Shown here: positions 37,467 through 44,207 of the stretch, one piece after another | How the letters are laid out: every line of letters starts with the position of its first letter | Position numbering within the stretch: the stretch's first letter is position 1 | Source of the DNA: Chthoniobacterales bacterium | GTDB taxonomy: Bacteria; Verrucomicrobiota; Verrucomicrobiia; Chthoniobacterales; UBA10450 | Reading direction: 5' to 3' | Assembly (NCBI GenBank): GCA_025935755.1 | Contig: JAICUQ010000010.1 | Span: 1 to 44,228, forward strand | DNA length: 44,228 bases | Program-made: the position numbers and the translations under genes | The notes under the pieces: model-generated | The model's database searches: none | Told to the model about the DNA's origin: nothing | The model's input: only the letters and a program-made list of their open reading frames with translations

Positions 37467-37482
37467 GTCAGGATTCCTGACG
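37467..37482 (+). promoter_or_regulatory. Candidate PrsR enhancer (palindrome)
   Basis: GTCAGGATTCCTGACG is part of a perfect palindrome CGTCAGG-ATT-CCTGACG (37466-37482). It matches 12 of 16 positions of the element GTCGGATTTCCTTACG found before the second VPDGG gene. It lies about 200 bases upstream of the sigma-54 promoter, within the usual enhancer range. Confidence 0.5.
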
Positions 37483-37680
37483 TATTCCTTAGGCAGGCAT
37501 AACAGGTTGGGATCGTGGAGCCTACCGATCGTATCTCTTGGGGCGTTGGAAAGGTTTACGCCTCAGTCGCGCCTGTTCGGCTGACGTGCGCCATTTAACT
37601 TATGATTCTTGATCTTTTGGCATGTGTAACGCCCTACACATCAGACGCTTTCATTTTGGTGAATGGAATGCAGAAACGAT

Positions 37681-37696
37681 TGGCAAGGAGATTGCT
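37681..37696 (+). promoter_or_regulatory. Sigma-54 promoter of the first VPDGG gene
   Basis: TGGCAAGGAGATTGCT matches the -24/-12 consensus TGGCACG-N4-TTGCW, with GG-N10-GC spacing exact. It ends 43 bases before the ATG at 37740. The other two VPDGG genes have the same element at a similar distance. Confidence 0.85.
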
Positions 37697-37739
37697 CTCT
37701 AGGTTACCGAAATCGGACCGAACCAACCATTCAATATAC

Positions 37740-38297
37740 ATGAACAAATTAAAATACCTGACAATCCTGTTAGTTGCGGTCGCCGGGCTCGGTCTCCAAC
37801 AAGCTCAGGCGCACCTGTTAGACCCCGTGCAATTCTTCACCGCCAACCCGATTGGGAGCGGGACCTCGGAGAATACTTTTCTCCAAGGTCAAGGCTTCTT
37901 ACCTGGAACCTCCCAGTATCTCGGGAAACGTGAAGACAGCGGAGTTTTTGAAAGTGGAGCCATCAACATCTCACAATTCGTTACCGTGACAGTCCTCAAT
38001 TCGAGCACCTGGCAAATCTCCTGGAACCTGACTGGAAGCGGGTTCACTTTAGACGGTGTCTTGATTAAGGACGGTGCTGTTAATCAACAGCAACTGTATC
38101 GATTCTATGGTGTCTCAGCCGACGAAGCGCTGGTCGGGTCGGGCACAGTTACGTTCGACGACCCGGTAAGAGGCATTTCGCACCTGTCCTTTTTTGGGTC
38201 TCCAGGCCAGGGCGTCCCTGATGGCGGCGCAACGGTAATGATGTTAGGCGCAGGTCTTGCCGCCTTAGGCATGGTTCGGCGTTATTTGAAGAGTTAG
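37740..38297 (+). CDS. Exosortase substrate, VPDGG-CTERM protein (first)
   Basis: The ATG at 37740 (185 residues) is chosen because it gives a clean signal peptide (MNKLKYLTILLVAVAGLGLQ, cleavage near AQA) and lies downstream of the sigma-54 promoter. The C-terminus is a full sorting tag: GVPDGGATVMMLGAG, a TM helix, then basic RRYLKS. The middle is a beta-rich secreted domain of unknown function. It would be exported by Sec, held at the inner membrane and processed by the exosortase. It is the first of three such genes; its 3' region is nearly identical to that of the second. Confidence 0.9.
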   Translation: MNKLKYLTILLVAVAGLGLQQAQAHLLDPVQFFTANPIGSGTSENTFLQGQGFLPGTSQYLGKREDSGVFESGAINISQFVTVTVLNSSTWQISWNLTGSGFTLDGVLIKDGAVNQQQLYRFYGVSADEALVGSGTVTFDDPVRGISHLSFFGSPGQGVPDGGATVMMLGAGLAALGMVRRYLKS

Positions 38298-38374
38298 CCA
38301 GCAAAGCGTCCCGGTCCTCGCGAAGCTGGAAAGCAAGGTGGCTGTTCCTCTGGGACAGCCACTTTGTGCTTTTA
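38298..38374 (+). repeat. 77-bp 3'-UTR repeat, copy 1
   Basis: This block starts one base after the stop and matches 39157-39233 at 74 of 77 positions. It contains a CCAGC/GCTGG stem and the terminator hairpin. One difference turns an A-U pair into a G-U pair, so the fold is kept. Confidence 0.9.
38335..38373 (+). terminator. Rho-independent terminator after the first VPDGG gene
   Basis: AAGGTGGCTGT pairs with ACAGCCACTTT across a 9-base loop, followed by GTGCTTTT. The T-run is short and interrupted, so moderate strength is expected. Confidence 0.8.
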
Positions 38375-38448
38375 GAAGAGGGCTGTAAGCCCGCATGAAG
38401 GGATCAGAAGTGCGGCCAGCCGCCCAAGTCAGGCTCGCCCGCCAATTC

Positions 38449-38484
38449 GTCGGAACATCTTACGCTTAGTCGGATTTCCTTACG
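38449..38484 (+). promoter_or_regulatory. Candidate PrsR enhancer, tandem pair
   Basis: Two direct units, GTCGGAACATCTTACG (38449-38464) and GTCGGATTTCCTTACG (38469-38484), start 20 bases apart, about two helical turns. The same pair precedes the third VPDGG gene. The distance to the sigma-54 promoter is about 112 bases. Confidence 0.65.
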
Positions 38485-38595
38485 CAAATCGTTGAGGTCA
38501 CATGGAGGCGTCCCTCCAGTCGGTTTACCTGCAAGCTGTTACTCGGTCGACGTTTGTGGCTCATTCTGACTTGAACAACGACAGGCGACGAGAGT

Positions 38596-38611
38596 TGGCA
38601 GGCTCCCTGCT
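38596..38611 (+). promoter_or_regulatory. Sigma-54 promoter of the second VPDGG gene
   Basis: TGGCAGGCTCCCTGCT has exact GG-N10-GC spacing and a near-consensus -24 box; the -12 box has CTGC in place of TTGC. It ends 31 bases before the ATG at 38643. Confidence 0.82.
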
Positions 38612-38642
38612 CTTATTAGTTACAAAGACAGAAAGCATAAAT

Positions 38643-39140
38643 ATGAAATCATTGAAATACCTCGTAGCCATCGGCGCAGTAATGGCTGCCTTGACGATGT
38701 CAGCTAAGGCCGATCTCAACTTCCTCGGAGCAGTCGACTTCAACAATGGGCCTAACAGTCCGGAAGCCAATCTTGCTGCATTAGCCGCCTTTGGCGTTGA
38801 TACTACAGGCTTAACCCTTGTAACTAACCTTGAAAATCTCAGCGGAAACCAAACGATTTCCGTAACACCAGGTGAATACCTTGTTGTCCACTACGGCGTG
38901 GGGCCGGGAGGCAAAGGTCACGGTGGCAGCCTGGAGTTCTTCCAAGTTATCAATGGAGAAACAGAAGTAACTGTCCCTGGAATGGGCAATGTTGCAGGTC
39001 CTGATCCATTCGGTCATGGCGGCATTTCCTCCATAAGGGGATTCGCTGCCCAAGGCGTTCCGGATGGAGGTGCCACTGTCATGCTGCTCGGCGCAGGCCT
39101 GAGTATGCTCGGCTTGGTCAGGCGGTATCTGAAGAGTTAG
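38643..39140 (+). CDS. Exosortase substrate, VPDGG-CTERM protein (second)
   Basis: The 165-residue product starts at the ATG at 38643, behind the sigma-54 promoter. It has a signal peptide (MKSLKYLVAIGAVMAALTMS, cleavage near AKA), a Gly/Asn-rich secreted middle (GVGPGGKGHGGSLEFFQ), and the tag GVPDGGATVMLLGAGLSMLG followed by RRYLKS. The tag is almost the same as in the first protein, but the bodies differ, which fits modular exchange of a sorting cassette. The secreted part is not recognised as a known domain. It may be a matrix component displayed with the polysaccharide. Confidence 0.9.
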   Translation: MKSLKYLVAIGAVMAALTMSAKADLNFLGAVDFNNGPNSPEANLAALAAFGVDTTGLTLVTNLENLSGNQTISVTPGEYLVVHYGVGPGGKGHGGSLEFFQVINGETEVTVPGMGNVAGPDPFGHGGISSIRGFAAQGVPDGGATVMLLGAGLSMLGLVRRYLKS

Positions 39141-39156
39141 TTATTTCGTAAATTAA

Positions 39157-39233
39157 CCAGCAAAGCGTCCCGGTCCTCGCGAAGCTGGAATGCAAAGTGG
39201 CTGTTGCTCTGGGACAGCCACTTTGTGCTTTTA
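39157..39233 (+). repeat. 77-bp 3'-UTR repeat, copy 2
   Basis: This is the second copy of the 38298-38374 block, with 3 differences in 77 bases, starting 17 bases after the stop. The terminator stem is fully paired in this copy. Confidence 0.9.
39194..39232 (+). terminator. Rho-independent terminator after the second VPDGG gene
   Basis: AAAGTGGCTGT pairs with ACAGCCACTTT over a 9-base loop, followed by GTGCTTTT. Confidence 0.82.
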
Positions 39234-39328
39234 CAAGCTAACCTTCATCATACAGATCTCGACCGAGCGACCTTAACGTCGTGAGGTCTTTCAGCGGCTA
39301 CACGCTTAAGGATGGCACCACAGGATTC

Positions 39329-39363
39329 GTCGGAATGTCTAACGATAGTCGGATTTTCTTACG
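39329..39363 (+). promoter_or_regulatory. Candidate PrsR enhancer, tandem pair
   Basis: GTCGGAATGTCTAACG (39329-39344) and GTCGGATTTTCTTACG (39348-39363) lie 19 bases apart start to start. They match the pair at 38449-38484. They end about 100 bases before the sigma-54 promoter. Confidence 0.65.
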
Positions 39364-39462
39364 AAATATCCGGCCGGCGCGGGGAGCGTGAAGAGTCAAT
39401 ATTCGACGGTAACTAACTGACTGTCATCGGCTTGTATCAATTTTCTTCAACGCGCGACGGGT

Positions 39463-39478
39463 TGGCATCCCTATTGCT
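39463..39478 (+). promoter_or_regulatory. Sigma-54 promoter of the third VPDGG gene
   Basis: TGGCATCCCTATTGCT is an excellent match to the -24/-12 consensus with exact GG-N10-GC spacing. It ends 30 bases before the ATG at 39509. Confidence 0.88.
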
Positions 39479-39508
39479 AATTCCTTAAGGAAAGAAAACA
39501 CCCATCCT

Positions 39509-40111
39509 ATGAAACATCTAACAAAAACTATATTAGCAGTTCTCGTTGCCGGCGTTGTCAGCAGTGCTTTCTCCCCGCAGCAAGCTGAAGCGGCACGCAT
39601 CAACGGTACCATCGACTTTGCTGGCGCAGTACAATTTGACACAGGAGGTGGTGGCCTCGCGACCGCCAGTAGCGTTGTGCAATGGCGCGATGTGTTTGGC
39701 AACGCCGGTTTCTCGAATGTGGCAGATGTCACCGGCGATTTTTCCGGCATCGCGTTGGGAACGCAGGCGCTTATGGCTACTCCTTGGACATTTAATCCTT
39801 CCACATTTACACCTGGCCTTTGGAGCGTCGGCGGGTTCACATTCGACCTGCTCAGCTCGGTCGTAATAACGCAAACCCCCAATTTTCTCAACATCTCGGG
39901 TACGGGCACCATTAGCGGAAACGGGTTTGACCCTACCACTGCGAACTGGGCTTTTACGGTTCAGGATGCTGGAGGTATTCATCCGTTTTTCAGTTTTTCC
40001 GCCAATGCGGCAACGCAAGGTGTGCCTGATGGAGGCTCGGCAGTCGCCATGTTGGGGATCGGTCTGGGCTTGGTTGAATTGATACGACGTAAGTTCTGCT
40101 TCCGCGGCTAG
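39509..40111 (+). CDS. Exosortase substrate, VPDGG-CTERM protein (third)
   Basis: This 200-residue protein starts at the ATG at 39509. It has a signal peptide (KTILAVLVAGVVSSAFSP, cleavage near AEA) and a beta-rich body (INGTIDFAGAVQFDTGGG). The tag is GVPDGGSAVAMLGIGLGLVE followed by basic LIRRKFCFRG. It is the most divergent of the three tags and lacks the shared 77-bp 3' block, having its own strong terminator. The body resembles many secreted VPDSG/PEP-CTERM proteins of unknown function. It is probably co-regulated with the other two by PrsR. Confidence 0.9.
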   Translation: MKHLTKTILAVLVAGVVSSAFSPQQAEAARINGTIDFAGAVQFDTGGGGLATASSVVQWRDVFGNAGFSNVADVTGDFSGIALGTQALMATPWTFNPSTFTPGLWSVGGFTFDLLSSVVITQTPNFLNISGTGTISGNGFDPTTANWAFTVQDAGGIHPFFSFSANAATQGVPDGGSAVAMLGIGLGLVELIRRKFCFRG

Positions 40112-40133
40112 GGCATCATTTGAGGAGTTTTCG

Positions 40134-40167
40134 CCGGGCAGGATGCAAATCCTGCCCGGTTTTTTTT
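40134..40167 (+). terminator. Strong Rho-independent terminator
   Basis: CCGGGCAGGAT pairs perfectly with ATCCTGCCCGG over a GCAA tetraloop, followed by eight T residues. It ends the third VPDGG transcript and separates it from the convergent NusG-like gene. Confidence 0.95.
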
Positions 40168-40289
40168 GCCTTGGCAGCTGCAGGACTTTGATCTGTGCGC
40201 CTAATGTAAAAGTGCTGACAAGCTGGTTGAGCTGGGTAATGCAATCGCCGAAGATTCTGCGGCGAATACGTGATCTGCGCCGAACGAAA

Positions 40290-40823
40290 TCAGGCCGGAA
40301 GCACTCTTGCTGTCGATACGTCGATTTCGATCGATCGCCCAAGAAAATCGAGCAGCACTCGAATGCGTTCTTTGGCAGGCAACACTTGAGTGATCACGAC
40401 CTCCAAGCCACGGAACGGCCCGTCGATGATATGAACTGGTTGGCCAACCTTGAGCGAGGAATCGATGGTAACGACTTCTTCTCTTCCAGCATATGATTGA
40501 AGCGCAATCACGGTGTCCTCTGGTAATGTTGCCAGACGATCTCCAAAACGGACGATTCCTCTGATTCCGTGAGAGCTTTCAACAGCCCGACGCTGTGTGG
40601 GATAACTAAATTTTGCAAACAAGTACCCGGGAAACATTGCCTCAACAAACCAAACCGGTCCTCGTTGCGTCAGCTTACGGAATCGCAGTCTTGGCGACAG
40701 AGACTCGATTCCAAACAGCCGACGCAATGATATAGCGGCCAAATGTTCTCGTTTCGGCTCGGCCCTAAGACAAAACCACACCGGATCGTCCACCAGCGCG
40801 AGCGCAGCAGCAGACTGCGTCAC
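40290..40823 (-). CDS. NusG/RfaH-like transcription antiterminator
   Basis: This 177-residue protein on the minus strand is a specialised NusG paralogue. The NGN domain has WFCLRAEPKREHLAA, RGPVWFVEAMFPGYLFAKF and GIRGIVRFGD. The KOW part has VGQPVHIIDGPFRGLEVVI and LLDFLGRSIEIDV. RfaH and UpxY-type proteins let RNA polymerase read through long polysaccharide operons. It is the only convincing minus-strand gene of the window and is placed next to an EPS locus, so it may control the 10248-27255 operon. It is read divergently from yajC, with a 100-base gap. Confidence 0.85.
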   Translation of the reverse strand: MTQSAAALALVDDPVWFCLRAEPKREHLAAISLRRLFGIESLSPRLRFRKLTQRGPVWFVEAMFPGYLFAKFSYPTQRRAVESSHGIRGIVRFGDRLATLPEDTVIALQSYAGREEVVTIDSSLKVGQPVHIIDGPFRGLEVVITQVLPAKERIRVLLDFLGRSIEIDVSTARVLPA

Positions 40824-40959
40824 ATATTCTGACTACGGCTTGAATCATCCAAAGTTCCAAAAAAAGCGGGAACAAACGTGACTCAAGAGGACAGAATCGT
40901 GCGAAAGAACGATTGCGGCGGGCGCGTTCGTGCTTAAGGTGCGGCTCTCCAATTTCGAT

Positions 40960-41280
40960 ATGCTGTGTTTGATTTTTGCTCAGGCCCAAACGGGATCGCC
41001 GGGACCTACGCCCGGCGGTGGCATTGGTTCTTTTTTCATCCCGCTTATTTTTATTTTCATCATCATGTATTTCGTAATGATCCGGCCGCAGAAGAAGCGG
41101 CAGCAACAGCAGCAGACGTTAATTGCGGGTTTGAAAACGGGTGACCGCGTGGTGACCAATGCTGGCATTCACGGTCTCATTTCGAACGTAAAAGAAACCA
41201 CCGTGCTCGTGAAAGTTGCCGACAACGTAAAAATCGAAATCGACAAATCGGCGATTACCAATGTGCTGAAAGAGGCGTAA
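40960..41280 (+). CDS. yajC: Preprotein translocase subunit YajC
   Basis: The ATG at 40960 gives 106 residues; a GTG at 40930 is an alternative. One TM helix (FFIPLIFIFIIMYFVMI) is followed by RPQKKRQQQQQ and the YajC domain LKTGDRVVTNAGIHGLISNV...VLVKVADNVKIEIDKSAI. YajC joins SecDF as an accessory of the Sec translocon. It lies 79 bases before secDF, the common order. Confidence 0.93.
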   Translation: MLCLIFAQAQTGSPGPTPGGGIGSFFIPLIFIFIIMYFVMIRPQKKRQQQQQTLIAGLKTGDRVVTNAGIHGLISNVKETTVLVKVADNVKIEIDKSAITNVLKEA

Positions 41281-41359
41281 GATAACGTTGCGTTTTCAAG
41301 ACTAAAGAAGCAACGCTGATAGCCCGACCGAACATATCGAAACGAGGATCTAAAGTTCC

Positions 41360-43759
41360 ATGACGCCAGTGCTCACTTTTTTTATCGGCCTCGCCATACT
41401 GGTGTTGTTTGGCTGGTACTTTGCGAGCGAAAGCGAGCGGTTACGCCGGATTTTAGGCACGGTTCTGACAATCGTGGTCACGGCGTTTTGCCTCTGGTCG
41501 GTTTATCCTCCCTTCGACCAAAAGGGACCGGATGGGGTAATAATTCGGCGCGGGAAGATCCATCTTGGACTCGATCTTCAAGGTGGCACTTCGTTTCTGA
41601 TTCGGCTGGAGCCGCCCGCAAGCGCTGACGGGGGGAAACGGCCAATCACAAAAGCGATGGTGGATCAGGCTATCGAAGCGATTCGCAAGCGTGTAGATCG
41701 ATTTGGCGTGAGCGAACCGATCATCACGCCGCAAGGCAGCGATCGTATCCTGGTCCAGATCCCCGGTCTCGATGCTGCCAACATCCAAGAGGCGCGCGAA
41801 CAACTTTCGCGCGTAGCCAAGCTCGAATTCCGGCTTGTCTATCCGGACAACGGTCAACGCTTGAAAGCGATCGATGAAGGAAAGGAAGTGATTCCGCCTG
41901 AATACCGGATCGAAAATTATAAACAGGAAGTTCAAGGTGAAAAGCCGATCGAGGAGCGTCTACTCGTCAAAAAGAAAGCAGATCTCGGGGGCAACCATGT
42001 TTCGCAAGCGTCTGCAGGATACGGTCAGGAAGGCTGGGAAGTCACACTGAGATTCGACACCGAAGGCGCGAAAAAATTTGGAGAGATCACTGAGGCACAT
42101 GTGAACCATCGCTTTGCGATCGTTCTTGATGGAGTAATTCAATCCGCGCCTGTGATCAGGACAGCCATTTACGGTGGTAATGCTGTAATCAGTGGCGGGC
42201 GAATGGACGAAGTGGAGGCGCGCAATCTTGCCAGCGTGTTGGAGAATCCGTTGCAAACTCCCGTGAAGATCGAAGAGGAGCGCCAAGTCTCAGCCAGCCT
42301 GGGCAGTGACTCCATCAAGAGCGGCATCTATTCAGGAATCGCGGGCTTTATCCTGGTGGTCGTGTTCATGATCATTTATTACCGTTTCGTCGGTCTGATC
42401 GCAGACGTCGCTTTGTTGATCAACTGCATCATGGTGGTTGGCGTGCTGGGCATGTTCAACAGCGTCCTGACACTTCCGGGTATTGCAGGTCTTATTCTCA
42501 GCTTGGGTATCGCCGTCGATGCGAATGTCCTCATCTACGAACGGCTTCGCGACGAGATTAAACAGGGCAAAACGCTTCGTGTGGCAATCGATACTTCGTA
42601 CCGGAAAGCCTTCAGTGCCATCTTCGACGCCCACGTTACACAGTTTCTCACGGCGGCGATTCTTTTCTGGCTGGCGAGCGGACCGGTCAAAGGCTTCGCA
42701 CTCACGCTGACCATTGGCATCGTGGCGTCGATGTTTTCCTCGCTGCTGGTCACCTACACCTGCTTTTCATGGGCATTCGCGCTCGGCTGGCTCAAGCGCG
42801 TGTCCATGCTTCACCTCATTCGTTCGAAGGGCTTCGACTTCCTTGGAAACGCGCCCAAGTTCATCACCGTGTCGGCCATAGCCGTGGCGCTTTGCATCGC
42901 TGTTTTGGCGATGAAAGGTCAACGCAACCTTGGTGCCGATTTCCGAGGGGGCGATTTACTTGTCATCTCCGCCGCGCAGAAGCTGACACCCGATGAAGTA
43001 CGCGGCGCGCTCGCCCACACCGGTTATCAAAACAGCAGTATCCAATCGGAGAAGGTGGCGAATCGCGATCTCATCAGCATTCGAGCTGACTCAGGCGCTG
43101 CCGATAAAATCAAAGCGCAGTTGACCGAGGCGTTGCCGAACGCCGGGTTGAAGTTTGAACAGACCGACCATGTTGGTGCGCTGGTCGGAACGGAACTGGC
43201 CACAAAAAGCGCGCTGGCTCTCGCGCTCGGATTGCTGGGGATTTTCGTTTACGTCAGTTTCCGGTTTGCGACCTCATTTGCGATTGGATCACTGGTGGCA
43301 TTGGCCCACGACCTGATTATAACGATTGGTATCTTCGCACTAAGCGGGCGTGAGCTTTCTTTGATTATGGTGGCGGCGGTTTTAACGATCGCTGGTTACT
43401 CCATTAACGACAAGATTGTCGTGTTCGATCGCATTCGTAGCGGATTGCGTGACCGATTGTCTGGATCGGTAGCAGAAGTGATGAATACGTCGATCAACGA
43501 AACGCTTTCGCGAACGATCCTCACCGGAGGAACCGTTTTGCTGACGGTCCTCGCTCTCTATTTCTTTGGCGGTCCTGTTCTAAATGACTTCGCGTTCTCG
43601 TTCCTCATCGGCATCATCGTCGGAACCTATTCATCTATCTTCATCGCGTCGCCCATTGTCCTATGGTGGACGCGTGCGAGAGGCCGCGATACAAGTGCGC
43701 TTCGTCGCGAAATGATTCAACAAACGAGCACTGCCAGCCGACTGGCGCCCCGATCATAA
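41360..43759 (+). CDS. secDF: Fused protein translocase subunit SecDF
   Basis: This 799-residue protein joins SecD and SecF. The SecD half begins with two TM segments, then LGLDLQGGTSFLIRL, the P1 domain and six-TM block (GIAGLILSLGIAVDANVLIYERLRDE). The SecF half starts near residue 490 with KGFDFLGNAP, DFRGGDLLVIS, and ends with AGYSINDKIVVFDRIR and DFAFSFLIGIIVGTYSSIFI. It uses the proton gradient to help pull proteins through SecYEG. The window's many Sec-exported proteins would depend on it. GAGGATC upstream of the ATG is a fair ribosome site. Confidence 0.95.
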   Translation: MTPVLTFFIGLAILVLFGWYFASESERLRRILGTVLTIVVTAFCLWSVYPPFDQKGPDGVIIRRGKIHLGLDLQGGTSFLIRLEPPASADGGKRPITKAMVDQAIEAIRKRVDRFGVSEPIITPQGSDRILVQIPGLDAANIQEAREQLSRVAKLEFRLVYPDNGQRLKAIDEGKEVIPPEYRIENYKQEVQGEKPIEERLLVKKKADLGGNHVSQASAGYGQEGWEVTLRFDTEGAKKFGEITEAHVNHRFAIVLDGVIQSAPVIRTAIYGGNAVISGGRMDEVEARNLASVLENPLQTPVKIEEERQVSASLGSDSIKSGIYSGIAGFILVVVFMIIYYRFVGLIADVALLINCIMVVGVLGMFNSVLTLPGIAGLILSLGIAVDANVLIYERLRDEIKQGKTLRVAIDTSYRKAFSAIFDAHVTQFLTAAILFWLASGPVKGFALTLTIGIVASMFSSLLVTYTCFSWAFALGWLKRVSMLHLIRSKGFDFLGNAPKFITVSAIAVALCIAVLAMKGQRNLGADFRGGDLLVISAAQKLTPDEVRGALAHTGYQNSSIQSEKVANRDLISIRADSGAADKIKAQLTEALPNAGLKFEQTDHVGALVGTELATKSALALALGLLGIFVYVSFRFATSFAIGSLVALAHDLIITIGIFALSGRELSLIMVAAVLTIAGYSINDKIVVFDRIRSGLRDRLSGSVAEVMNTSINETLSRTILTGGTVLLTVLALYFFGGPVLNDFAFSFLIGIIVGTYSSIFIASPIVLWWTRARGRDTSALRREMIQQTSTASRLAPRS

Positions 43760-44105
43760 TTTACGAGGTAAGCGTCCCGCCTGATCGCGAGAAATTCCGA
43801 TCCGCTTAATGCAGGCTTAAAGGTGTTTTACAAACGCTGACCCGACGCGGACGTGTGCGCTACACATCGTCAAAGGCACGCGAAAAGTATCGCCGTGCGT
43901 CCACTCGTCAGGTTGCAGCACCCACGAATCGAATCGTTTGAACGGTTTTACGGGAGAGAGCCCTCTTGACGCACGCTTGGCAAAACCGATCTCCGTGGCG
44001 TCGCGTGTAACCACGGGCCGCATCTATGGTTTCGGTGGGAATTGGCGCCGCTTTGATCGAGGGTCGGCGCGTAGAAAAGGTGACGGTATAAACGCTAAAA
44101 GAAGC

Positions 44106-44169
44106 AGGTGGGACTCCCTAGCCCGGTCCTAACCGGTCCACCGCAATAGAGGCGCTGGGGAGCCCACCT
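44106..44169. repeat. Two-level inverted repeat, possible structured RNA
   Basis: AGGTGGG (44106-44112) pairs with CCCACCT (44163-44169), and CCCTAGC (44116-44122) pairs with GCTGGGG (44154-44160). Inside lies a small CCGG/CCGG hairpin (44123-44136). No T-run follows, so a simple terminator is unlikely. I do not recognise a known RNA family. Confidence 0.5.
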
Positions 44170-44189
44170 CTCTTCCGGAATTGTCACGA

Positions 44190-44207
44190 ACGTAAGTGGT
44201 CTTACGT
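44190..44207. repeat. Perfect inverted repeat, possible operator
   Basis: ACGTAAG-TGGT-CTTACGT is a 7-bp perfect palindrome with a 4-base centre. Its CTTACG half is also the right half of the candidate PrsR units upstream of the second and third VPDGG genes. Confidence 0.45.

Larger units (their letters stand above)
37338..37739 (+). other. Regulatory region before the first VPDGG gene
   Basis: These 402 bases contain the candidate enhancer (37467-37482) and the sigma-54 promoter (37681-37696). No convincing gene is present; an in-frame ATG at 37602 would place the promoter inside the coding sequence and lacks a signal peptide. Confidence 0.6.
38375..38642 (+). other. Regulatory region before the second VPDGG gene
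   Basis: These bases hold the tandem enhancer candidate (38449-38484) and the sigma-54 promoter (38596-38611). No gene is supported here; an in-frame ATG at 38502 lies upstream of the promoter and lacks a signal peptide. Confidence 0.6.
39234..39508 (+). other. Regulatory region before the third VPDGG gene
   Basis: These bases hold the tandem enhancer candidate (39329-39363) and the sigma-54 promoter (39463-39478). No gene is supported on either strand here. Confidence 0.6.

Noticed and set aside
37618-37631. A second GG-N10-GC match (GGCATGTGTAACGC) upstream of the first VPDGG gene
   Set aside because: The -12 part is poor, and the match at 37681 is much closer to consensus and better placed.
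39533-40342. Long minus-strand open frame (269 codons) across the third VPDGG gene
   Set aside because: It is antisense to a clear signal-peptide and sorting-tag gene, crosses a strong terminator hairpin and has no recognisable domain.
43817-44023. Minus-strand 68-codon frame near the right edge
   Set aside because: No signal, domain or ribosome site; likely chance.
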